Shown here: piece after piece, positions 43,101-53,560 of the stretch
How positions within the stretch are numbered: the stretch's first letter is position 1
Layout: each line of letters starts with the position of its first letter
NCBI GenBank assembly: GCA_027946555.1
Contig: JAPEVC010000229.1
Coordinates: 1 to 55,160, forward strand
Length of the DNA: 55,160 nt
From: Gnomoniopsis sp. IMI 355080
Taxonomy: Eukaryota; Ascomycota; Sordariomycetes; Diaporthales; Gnomoniaceae
Direction of reading: 5' to 3'
Translations under genes and position numbers: made by a program
The notes under the pieces: generated by a model
Told to the model about the DNA's origin: nothing
Database searches by the model: none
Seen by the model: only the letters and a program-made list of their open reading frames with translations

Positions 43101-46100
43101 TTACTCAGGTGCAAGATCTCCGTTTCGAGAGCGCCACAAAAACATCCCTCTTCCCTTTTTTGCTTCTGGCTGGCGGTTGTCCATGGGTAAACCTGCGAGA
43201 TGATTTTGAGCAAGCTCAAGGTCCTGGAAATGAGACTCTAACAAATTCTCATCATCCCCCAAATTCGTATATGTGACAACTTCGCCAGCTTCGGTTCTTG
43301 TGACCACATCAGAGAAACCTGTAAATGTCGGCTCGTGGAGTGTAGTGCCTCTGAGTGACGCTTGAAAATCGCCACCCGTGTCTTGTGAGGGAGTTACCCC
43401 TAAACTCAACTTGCTGTCCTTCCGACCTCTACCAAGCAAGTCAGCTTTTCGCACAATGGTGACTGACTGCTCCGCAAGACGTTCATGATGCCTCGAAATG
43501 AAAGCCTGCCACACTCGTGCCGTGGTGGTCCTTGCTACACCGCCATTATCAATAAGGTATGCGATCTTGCCCCAACGATTCCTCTGAACATCGCCATCTA
43601 CGTCTTCCGTCAGACGATGCGCAAGCCCGCGCAGCTTTCTGCTCTTGGCAGTATCCCATGGTGCAAGAAGCCAATCGAGAGGCGTGTTGCCGCGCCCATC
43701 CTCGCCATTCAGGTCTGCACCAGCCTTGTGCAGCGTCTTCGTGAACGCGAGACCGCTCACATGAAGTGGCCGCCATTGGACGTCTGTGTTCCACTTAGAA
43801 TCGAGAAACCTCATTCTGACCCCGGAGAGTCGGACGTTTGGATCCTGGCCAAGTTCAATCAATAAAGCCGCCTTGGCTTCAGCTGCAAGAGCTGGCCATC
43901 GATCCTCATATGTATGACCCCGGTTGATGTATATCGAGTCTGGAGTTGTCAGGGCGCCGATGATCCACATGATCTTCAGATAGGCTGATCGAATTTTCTG
44001 CGGATTGTATCCTCCTTCCACCACTTGTCGTGTTGAGTCAAGATACCTGTCCAGAAATACCGGCCCACTCGTGACTAATTTCCAACGGCCGTCTGGCAAA
44101 GTCTCTTTCCATCTTGCAAATCCCAATGGTGCTATCAGGATAAGTTCTTCCTTTGTTGTTCTGATAAGTTCTTTATCGAGATCGATGGCGTCTTTCAGAT
44201 ACAGCGTCAATCCATTGAAGACAGCGAATCTCAGAGGACTGTCAATGACGGCTTCCGGTGTATCCATCGCATTGTGAACGTCCTGATCGTACATTGATTT
44301 CCAGACCGTCTTAGGTATGCTGTCGATGAAGTTCACCATGCTCCTCCCTGTAGTCAACTCGGAAAGCAAACACGTGAACCCAGCATCACCCAGGAGGCCT
44401 TGTGCAAACAAGGTTTTGGTAACCCAAGTATACCGATTTTCGTGAAAGAAGTCAGCCTCCTTTCCCAGGATCAAGTTCTTGAATTCCGGCCTCTTGATGA
44501 ATTCATAAACAGTTTGATGGCTAGGCTCGACCCAGAAAGGCTCCTGGTCTTCCTCTGTGAAAGATGTGCATAGCGGCTTCAGTCCCAGCGCGGTTCTTCT
44601 TGGAATCAGGTTTATTTCTACCATTTCGTCCAGGTGTACCTGTAGCATATCTTTGGATTGAGAAGACAGCGGCGCTTTTACCACATGGGCCAGACCACCG
44701 CTGAGCCGGCTTATCTTCTCCTTTTGCTTTTTGAATTGGTCCGGAATGCCGTAGCGATTAATCATAAGGCGATTTCGGACGAAACGAAAAGTTCGCTGAT
44801 GTGCTTGATTCAAAGTCGTCCCAGCTTGCCATCTTGATGCAAACGTATCGTGCACCCAGCTACTCATCAAAGCGTTAAAGGACGTTTGAGCTTCCTCCAA
44901 AGTCTTCGACTTCCACACAGAATGAGCGAAGAGCACATCCATGGAGTCAATCCGGGAACGACCTTCAGTGCGAGAGACCAGAAGTTGGAACAGAACGTAT
45001 GCGTCAAGACGATCTTCATGCTTAATGCGACGGATGACTGAGGTGTAGTATTCGACTAGGTCAGTTGGAATTGATTCAAGTGCGGTCACAAGTTCTGCTG
45101 CGTCCTTCCCGGAGTTAGCTGCTTGAATTAGCCCTTCGAGTGTGAATTTGACCCAGATGAAAACTCCCTCCGCTCGTCTCACAATCTCAGGAATCAATGG
45201 GTGGAGCAATGGGCGCATTTCAGTGTCCTGATCGAAAATTGCATTCTTGCAGTACGTTTCGATATCGACTTTGTTGTGTTCCTGTAAGCGAAGGCCTTCG
45301 CTGGATTCAAATCGTTCTTGAAAAGTCTCCCATGGCCGGCTGGAAAAAAGGATTTGAATCCGAGTCTTGTCTCCTGAGAAACGGAGGAGGTCTTCAAGAA
45401 AATCGCTGATGTGTTTTGGGGTGCCGTCAAATTCATCCAGGGCGTCTAGAAGTATAAATAAGCTGAAATCGTACGTTGACTGGCCGAGAATATGATTCAG
45501 ACATTTTCGGAGGTTGCTGCTTGTCCAGAGGCTCTTTGACTTTCGTGTTAGCATTTCTTGGAAGACTTGCTTGATGCAGTCGGAGAGCTGAGGTGCTTTG
45601 CCAAGTATCTGAAACAAGATGCTTCTCAGCAGACCCTCGAAGGACTTTTGGAGCACCGTTCCTCGACTGTGGAAGAAGTGCCGAGTTTTGATGACCTCGC
45701 GTGGTCGTGAAATCAGATCTTGCCCTTCCAGGTGAAACTCGGTCCGATCATCTTTCGAAATGAACCTCATCAATGTCGACTTGCCGGAGCCCGGTTTCCT
45801 GTGCCAATATGATGTTAGGCTTTGTATGAATCGGCTGATACATCCAACATTGCTTCGCGCAAAGCTGACATATTCTGCACGGCCACGAAGACAGAAGGAT
45901 GCTCTTGCTCCTTGCGTGACTTACCCTTGGATCCAAAACAGACCTTTGCCATGCGTAAGCCAATTCACGAAATTGGTTTCTGCAGGGTCGAATATCCACT
46001 CAAATGTCTTGGTAGAGTTGTCCTCTATAGTTGCGAAACGGCCGTCCATCTCTGGAACAAAAAGGGTCTCCATCAAATCTGCAAAGACGACCAGATCAGC

Positions 46101-47564
46101 TACATATTTCTCAACATTCAAGTACCATCATACCTTGGATCCAAGATCTTCCGCTTTCTTCCCTATCTTGACCGTGGTACGGTCCTGGCCCAAGCATCTG
46201 TCCGGTGGCTCGGTGGCTCCATAATTCGTCTCTCGCGGTCGAGGCTTTGCTGCCGGCACAAATCTTGTGGAGCCGGGTCAGCACCTCCTCGCAAATTGGA
46301 TCTTTGTACGAGTACTTGACCATGTCGGAGTGGTCTTTATTGATCGCAAAAGTATTTTTGAAGTCAGAACCGAATAGACCTCTGGTTGCAGACTCCCGAG
46401 ATACCAGAACAGACCATGGTCCTTCCCGAGCAAGGCTACCGTCATGCCGAATCTGTTTGAACACCAAGTCAGTGTTTACATGTATTCATTGAGATGAAAC
46501 AGAGACATACGCTGACTGTGCGTGTTTCCACGGTTTCATAGCCCCAGTGGAAGCTCATCCTGTATATGCTGCCAACGCCAGAGAACGACTTCTCCAACTC
46601 CGCTAGGGACTCTGACCCTTTCGCTAACTTACTCACCAGGGCCTGGTTTGGTTGCCCACGGACAGCGGTTGAAAGAGCCTCTTGGTCCATGCCGTGGTTG
46701 GGAACACCAAATAGAACTGGCACATCAACATACATTTCACAAAATTGCGAGGGCAGGGGAGAGGGTCACTGATAACATACTGCCGCCGCAGACTCTATCA
46801 AGCAGTCGCGTTCCCTCAGGACCAGAATCAGCCAGCATGACGAGTGTCTTCTTCAAGATAATGCCACCTAGACTGTGCGCAAGGAAGACAAGTGGTCGTG
46901 AGCTGGCGGTGGAATACGCCATCGGTAGTAGCCGGTCTCGTAGTGTCCCAGCTATTTCCTCAATGGACTGGAAAGATCGGCTGTTGACCAGCTTGGTGTC
47001 GTAGCCGTACACGATGGCCCGTACATTTGGGAGATGAGTCGGCAAAGTGTCCCTCACCCACATATAGGACTTGTCAGGCCCTTTTTCTTGCCATGACCCG
47101 AACGGATGACTAGCAAGTCCGGATATGACAATACAACTGATATTTCCGCATTAGACTGGGGACGTCACATATAAGAGAAAATGCAGTAACAAAAGGACTG
47201 CATACTCAATCGCATCTGTTTCATCCTCGAAATCGTTTAGTGGCGTAAAACCTTCGAAATGCGTATCCAGAACGAAGGCCTGATGTGAAACTGGCTGATC
47301 TTTCAGCGACGGAATCCCATCTAACGTTATCCGCCAGGTTGTTTGATCTGGCCGTTGTTGAATGAAAGTAGGTATTCTTTTGAACATCAAAGTAGCTGTT
47401 TTGCTCGTCATGTCCAGACCATGACCCCTTGCGAGCGATTGTATCCGGACATCACTCGGAACGATGTCACCCAAGGCACCGCTCAGTGAGTCTTTCAAAT
47501 AGGCCTCGTCCGCCTCACCTGGGCATCCACGCAGGCGGAAAACGGTCTTATCCGGAAGCAGCAT
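43101..47564 (-). CDS. STAND/NLR protein: SesB-like hydrolase plus NACHT NTPase
   Basis: Six exons (47564-47206, 47136-46781, 46716-46511, 46452-46134, 46078-45925, 45798-43101) give 1363 residues; the donors are GTATGC, GTATGT, GTATGT, GTATGA and GTAAGT and every phase agrees. After ~120 residues comes an alpha/beta-hydrolase domain of the SesB type (~121-390): CIVISGLASHPFGSW, VYGYDTKLVNSRSFQS and the nucleophile elbow FLAHSLGGI with Ser208, then GGILFGVPNHGM and INKDHSDMVK. The NACHT domain follows: FEWIFDP, GLFWIQGKPGSGKSTLMRFI with P-loop 465-473, Walker B LFILLDALDEFDG at ~579-590 and LFSSRPWE. The C-terminal ~600 residues show no WD40 or TPR array, only one ankyrin-like unit (~1135-1178, GADLNGEDGRGNTPLDWLL). 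Fungal proteins of this type act as intracellular sensors in non-self recognition and regulated cell death. That role is inferred here. Confidence 0.9.
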
Positions 47565-48083
47565 GTTTGGAAAATCACATATAAGCAAATGCGTGAAGGA
47601 AGCCCACGATTCCGCATTGAGATATCGAAGGCTGTGTGACACAGACGCAGAGTCCTCTTTAATATGCGGGCCCCTCAAACGCGAGCAAGAGCTCACAGAA
47701 GCAGGTATCCATCATAATGTAACCCTATGGGCGCTTAACTGCGTGATCTGCACAAACTACTCACCACCCTGGGCAAAGCACTCCCAGAACTGCAGGTTTA
47801 CGAACTAGCAGGGAGAGCAATCCTTAGAAATCCTTAAAATAGTACCTAGGTACTCTTCAACACAGTCTGGCGTTTTTCAGTGGACTTCGGGGACTGGACG
47901 GTGATGACTTTGGCATTTCACTTGGTGGACCGCTATGGGTATAGTGGCGTGCTCAGTGGTACTGGGAAGTCTTGCAAGTAGTTCTAGTAGGTCAACTGCT
48001 GCAAAGCGTCTCGCGTGAGCAAGATAAGGCTGTCTGCTCCGATGCGACAAAAAGGCTCATTACTAGGTATTCTGTTAATTGAC
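47565..48083. other. Intergenic region upstream of the NLR gene
   Basis: About 0.5 kb between the XPF stop and the NLR start, both genes on the - strand. It holds the 14-bp palindrome at 47841-47854. An open frame extends from the NLR start upstream to a GTG at 47696 without another ATG. Confidence 0.5.
47841..47854. repeat. AGTACCTAGGTACT palindrome
   Basis: Perfect 14-bp CCTAGG-centred palindrome about 280 bp upstream of the NLR start codon. Confidence 0.88.
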
Positions 48084-50979
48084 TCAACCCTCATCATCCT
48101 CAATCAAGTCCTTCTCGAAAAACCCGACAATCCTCTTCGCGGCCTCCAAGCCTACCATAGGCTCCAGCTCTTGAGCCGACATATTCGCGACCTCCTTGAC
48201 ATTCTCCGTCTCCAGCGTCAGATTCTTGATATTCTTGCTCGTCACACCCGGCACATGCATGAGCATCTCCTCAGGCTGCTGATTGAACGGCTGCTCCTCC
48301 GCGGCCTGATCCTTCTCCAGCCCTGCACGCACCGCTGCAATGGGGTCCGGCTCCTCCTCCTGCGCCTTGAGACTCTCAAAGATCTCTGCGGTCTGGTACG
48401 GCGATGACGACCAGATGATGCGAAGCTTAGGAAAAGCAAGAGTGAGCAGGACGAGCTTGGATTGCAGGTCGGAGGAGATGTTGTTTGGGTTGACGCTGTT
48501 GAGATTGCCAGAGAGGTCGGCGAAGGGCTCGAGGGTGAAGGATTTATTTTGGTCGAATTCGATTAGGAGCATGGGGGATTTGTAGTGCTGAAACATGGAT
48601 TCTGCTTGGGTGAAGAGGCGACCGTCCTTGAAGGAAGAAATGAGATCGCCGACGGACTTTCGCTCAATGCAGATGTTAGGGGAGAGAATGTAGTCGCCGA
48701 CAGTGAGCATGCAAGGCACGATGATAATGGCGCGGGCGTGCAAGAGTGAAGGAAGAGATGACCTGAACTCTCGTACATCTACCACGATCCGTGGAGGTTG
48801 TGCCGTTGCAGCTAGACGGCCACCACCGGCAATTCTGGTGTTGATAGTTCTTAGGAAAGCTTCCTGCGGATCCTCGACGCCATGGGCGTCAACCGTCATA
48901 ACAACACTCATGCTTGCGCGCTCTTTAATCAGCTTGGTGAAAGCATCCTTCTCTCGTCGTACCGACGAAAGATACCGCTGCTCCTCGACTGAGCCTCCGT
49001 AGTAGAGAAAGTAGACCCGCACGTTGCGGTCGTTATGTGACGACCTGTATACCTCCACTCGTCTGATGAAGGCAGCATCAGGCTCGTACATGATGATGTA
49101 CTTTGGCTTGACTTCCTCAAGTATGTGCTCATCTTGATCGCCATCGTAGGCGTGAATGACGACCAGATCTTGCATGTCATACAATTTGTAGAAATCATCC
49201 ATATCATCTAATGGATCGGCTTGAGCGACAATGTCCGCTTTTTGGTTGGCGTCTTCTTCTGTGGCTTGTACCTCTGCCATCAACTCGGCCACTTCATTTG
49301 CCTTTTCAATGTAGGGCATAATACTGCCATTCTCGGCTCGGCCAAGATTCGCGCCCATCCCGCCACCACCACGTACCCGTCGTCGCTTGTTTGCGGGTGC
49401 TCTGCCGCTCTTTTGTAGCCTGGGGTCTGATGCTCCTTTCAAAGCATTCTGGTTCTCAGAAAACAGCGTTGCGCTGACTTGAGCAAATTCTTTCTTCCAT
49501 TTCAGGTATTCCCGGAGCTTGCGCCGCATCATGAACACTGCCGAGGGTTGATCTTCGTCGTCTTCATCACCGCCTTCGTAGACGATTTTCTTTTTCTGCT
49601 GGTCAGACTTGACCTTTACATGCATCGTCTGCAAGTAATCCCTGAGTTGTCGACAGGTTGCAGTGTCAGAGCACATGATCAGAATCGTCCCGTTGGAATC
49701 ATCGCGAGCCGCTGGCTCAAAGTACAGGTCCCTATCAATCTCCTCCAAGACGTCAGCGAGGACAGACCACTTGGGCTGTTCCTCTAGCACCGGCCGCAAA
49801 GAATCGATGTTAGAGTCCGAGCCGGGCTTGTTGACGCCTCTATAGACTCTCTTCTTTGCGGTATCGAATATCGTCTGTGCTGCGTCCAAGAATAGCCATG
49901 GGGACTGCGTCTGCCTCGTTGATCCAGGCTGAGGCGAGTGTGCAGCATGGATGGTGTCAAGATTTTGTAAGAACGCGACTGAATCGTACGCTACAACGGC
50001 CTGCAAGAGGCTTCGTAACACGGTCAAATCGCCCACAATCTGCCTCGTCTTCCAGCTGACTCTATGCCAATTGGGATCCAATTGCCTCCTGACAATTACG
50101 TCGAAGTTCTTCGTCAGCGCGCTGTCGAGGTTCCAGTCTTCCATGTCGAGGCCTGAATTACCCTTCTTGAGCTCATGAATGCTGACCTCTACACACTCCA
50201 TTACTGCGGCCTGGATCGACTTCATCGCATCCGTCATTGGCACTTCCAGCTCGATGACCTCGGCCTGCTTTTTGCCCTCAAGCGACTTAGCCACCGAGAC
50301 ATGGAATCTTGGCCAAAGACTGGCCTTTCGCAAGAACAGATTTCGCATCATTGTTGCTAGAGGACTGAACCCCGTCGTGAAAGGGTCTGGATTATCCGAG
50401 AAAGCCTTCAGGAAACCAACTTTGTTCTTCTGCCGGTAAATCCGCAGTATGAATGCCTCTAAACTCGTCGCCACCACTCGATCCGCATGTAGAAGCACAA
50501 TTCCAGTAATACTCTCGACGTTCAACAAATTCGTGAGTAGATCGACCACCAAGATCCGACTCGTGATGCTGAAGATGCCGCCCGAGGCATACATCTTCTC
50601 GCGGGTGCCCACATTGGTATAATCCGTGTTCACCACTGTCAGCCCGCGCGCTTTGGGGGACCTGCTGATGGCGGCATGTTCGGCGAGCGCTTCACCGATC
50701 CAATTGTTTTCGCGCTCCTCGGCGTTGACAATGACGATGAGGTTGTTGCCAGCGGCGTCATAAGAGTGCAGAAGATTAGTGAGGAGGCGCATGAGGCCGA
50801 GGCCGCGGGCGAGGATGACGAGCTCATCTTCGGATCGAAGCTCTTGGAAAAGGGACTGTTGATACTCCTGAACGAGGGCAGTTGTTAGGGGTACGTAAAG
50901 TCGGAGAGGATCCTCGTGTGGCGCGGCTTACCAGTGGCAGCGACAGCTTCACCGGCTGAGCCGCAGGAGGGGCCGCCAT
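48084..50979 (-). CDS. rad16: XPF/Rad1/Rad16 structure-specific endonuclease
   Basis: Catalytic subunit of the XPF-ERCC1 (Rad1-Rad10) nuclease, which cuts 5' of lesions in nucleotide excision repair, crosslink repair and single-strand annealing. Exon 1 is 50979-50932 (MAAPPAAQPVKLSLPL) and exon 2 is 50867-48084; the 64-bp intron has GTAAGC and TTCAG, giving 943 residues. The joined start KLSLPLEYQQSLFQELRSED continues with the degenerate helicase region (LVILARGLGLMRLL, ILVVDLLTNLL), as in other XPFs without working ATPase motifs. The nuclease domain is around residues 695-840: RIVVDVREFRSSLPSLLHAR, TVGDYILSPNICIERKSVGD with Glu751-Arg752-Lys753, and LLIEFDQNKSF. A C-terminal helix-hairpin-helix pair follows (LMHVPGVTSKNIKNL, MVGLEAAKRIVGFF). 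All catalytic residues appear present. Confidence 0.95.
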
Positions 50980-52098
50980 AATGGGCGCTGATTGCCGATG
51001 GCGACTGTCAGGCGTGGTAGGGAGGCTCGGAACATGATCTCCTGCTTGGCCAAGACCAGTCAAGTTGTTGCCATGATTCCAGCCGTATGGAGGACACGGC
51101 TCGTCGCGGTCAGCGCGTAAAGCAGATGTCCGTCATGTCGTCACCGAAAGTCAGCTTTTAGCAGGCCACCTGCCGGCCAGCTGGCCGACTGGAGTCTCCC
51201 CGAAAAGGCAACCCGAACAAGAGAGACGACTAAGAATAAGAGGACAGTTAAGGGTTGAAAAGCAATACTGTATGCTTCCTGGTCCATCCACTTCAATATA
51301 TCTAATACTTTTTGCTGGACTTGGGACATTATCATGATCGTATGTGTGATGGTACCGTACGAGTATGCAAAACAACATGAGGTCTACCAACTATGCAAAA
51401 CTGTTGACGCATAGAGCGTTTCGTGTCAGCTCTCGTTAGAGACAAATCCTCGATAGTTCAACCTAGACGAGCAATAGATCGAGAACCAAAGATTGTAGTG
51501 AAGATATTAGATACAACACCGTGGAACTCAATGCTACTTCGATCCGTACTGCGGTGCCGGTCCAAACAATGCCCCCACGCTGTCAAACGGTGAGGCAGCC
51601 GACTTATTACGCAAGACGGAAGCCATGGCGAAACACTGGGGAAACCTTGTTTTTCTTTCTATAACCCAAAGGCAAAGCCATATAGCCCTATGTATTTATC
51701 TTTTACGAAATAGCAGCAGTTGCCGCTTGAAGCCACATGTAGCCGCTGCTTCTTGCTTGCGTTAGGTGGGCTCTGTGGTGGTTGCTGCGGAAGTGATGTC
51801 ATTCCTTCATGTGTCACGAGCGACTGAGGGACCAACCTTGAACAGGCCTCCTGCGATTGTTTATAAGACGGTGCAACTTCGCTCCCCAGTACGGCAGACT
51901 TGCTCATCCGCAATCACACAAGATAACCACGTCTTCGTAAATTTTAAAGACCTCAATTTCATCAAGGTACGATGTTATGCTCCTCGCTGTTGGTAATATA
52001 CCAGAGAGTACTACGTACAATACTGACTGCGACTCGGCTCTAGAGAAACCACTACCCACTTACACACCTACACTACTTTACCTACACCAGTATCCAAA
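50980..52098. other. Divergent intergenic region
   Basis: About 1.1 kb between the XPF start and the small hydrophilic protein start. Short frames on both strands lack motifs. The final ~80 bases are a CA-rich, ACC-repeated leader typical of fungal genes. Confidence 0.5.
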
Positions 52099-52359
52099 AT
52101 GGCCGACAAGGGAGAGAAGGAATTTTCCATCCAGGTTAGTACGATCATCCATAGTCGTTACAGAAAGCTACTCTGACACCCCTCACAGCCCATTGATGAG
52201 AGCAAGGACAAGGGCGGCAGTGTCATCGATGCGATCAAGTCCAAGGTGGCTCCACACACGGCTGCACCAGGCCCGGCTCAGTCGCACGACCACAGCCAGA
52301 TTCCCCAGGAGGGCACCAAAGAGGAGCGTCTGGCCAAGGCAAAGGAGCTCAACAAATAA
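52099..52359 (+). CDS. Small hydrophilic protein, 68 residues, unknown function
   Basis: Two exons: 52099-52134 (MADKGEKEFSIQ) and 52189-52359, joined in phase 0 across a 54-bp intron with a GTTAGT donor and CACAG acceptor. The protein is strongly charged and low in hydrophobics: SKDKGGSVIDAIKSKVAPHT, a His/Gln-rich middle (AQSHDHSQIPQEG) and a helical Lys/Glu end EERLAKAKELNK. No cysteine, signal peptide or membrane helix. It is too short for a frame scan of exon 1, and its support is the ATG after CAAA, the CA-rich leader and the clean intron. The composition resembles small stress-linked or intrinsically disordered proteins; no homologue is recognised. Confidence 0.62.
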
Positions 52360-53560
52360 CTTTTCGACTCCTCTAGATAGACATGGGACCTCATGACTGA
52401 CGATATTCTTGTTATGGTGGGAGGAACAGGCGACTTGCTGTGTTAACTTTGAAAGTCAATGGCGGTCATTCTGCTAGATACCCGACTATCCTAATTTACT
52501 ACTTGATACTATACGACTGCTGGTACACCATGAAAGCATGTGATATGACTATTCTCTTTTTTTCCGGGCTTGTTGAAATGACTGTGATTGCTATTGTTCT
52601 TTCTCTGCTGTACAGGATGGGCACCACCCGGATCACTCGTTATTCAGCTAATAAGGATATGTACTAAACGAGAGATGATGCAAGGTTGGGACAGTACCGC
52701 GGATAATCGATGAAACAAATCCGGGAAGCTGTGCTGGAGTTGCGCGAGACGAGAGCTGGCCCTGCCAGGCGGCCCTGCCAACAAGTATCCACCACTGTCG
52801 CACCCTTGTTGGCGTGGCATCATTCGACCCAGGCGTTGAAATGCTACTTAGTACTTGCACACAGTACCGTATCTTCCATGACAAACATCCCCATCCTATG
52901 TGGACCATTACCACTGCCCGCCCTTTTGCCTTGGCTGTTGCTGACTTGTCCTACCTAATCGACAACTCATTGATTGGGTTCACTTGTCATTCATTCGTTG
53001 CTATTTCGGATCTCTGGGGCCCTGAGTGCATGCGCCTGAAGGAAGGACTGACTACCTGACACTTGCATCTCTGCCCAAAGCCCACATCCTGCACCCGACT
53101 TTCATCCGACTCCGCGCGTTCCATAGTCCAGCGCAGTCAGCCGGCTCAGCCAGTCAGCCTCCAACACGGAATTGAGCCAATTCCTACGACACAAAGGCTT
53201 CCTGCAACTACTGCGAGTGCGAGCAAATCAAGTCACTCAGCCAAGTCATACTGAACGTCAACTCCAGTCCAAGCCGCACCTCGGCCAGCGATATCGCACC
53301 CCTAGACAGCCAGCACAGCTTCAAGTTGGCCCGATACATAGCGCACACGACACATCAACACCCAACCCCTTGCCCCGTACTAGGCAAACGGCGCACATCT
53401 GCAATTGTCCATTTGCGAACCCCAAGAAGGGCCTAGCTTCTCACAACGAGGAGATAGACATAGCTGGCTAGGAGAAGACACATCCACCCCGCTGCTATCG
53501 TCGACTCTACACAATCCCCTTCCTTAGCGGACCCCCACCTACCGATCGACCGAGGCCACA
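52360..53560. other. Intergenic region and Las17 leader
   Basis: About 1.2 kb. The right half (53,060-53,560) is C/A-rich and poor in G, as in a 5' leader. No gene, palindrome or RNA is recognised. Confidence 0.5.
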
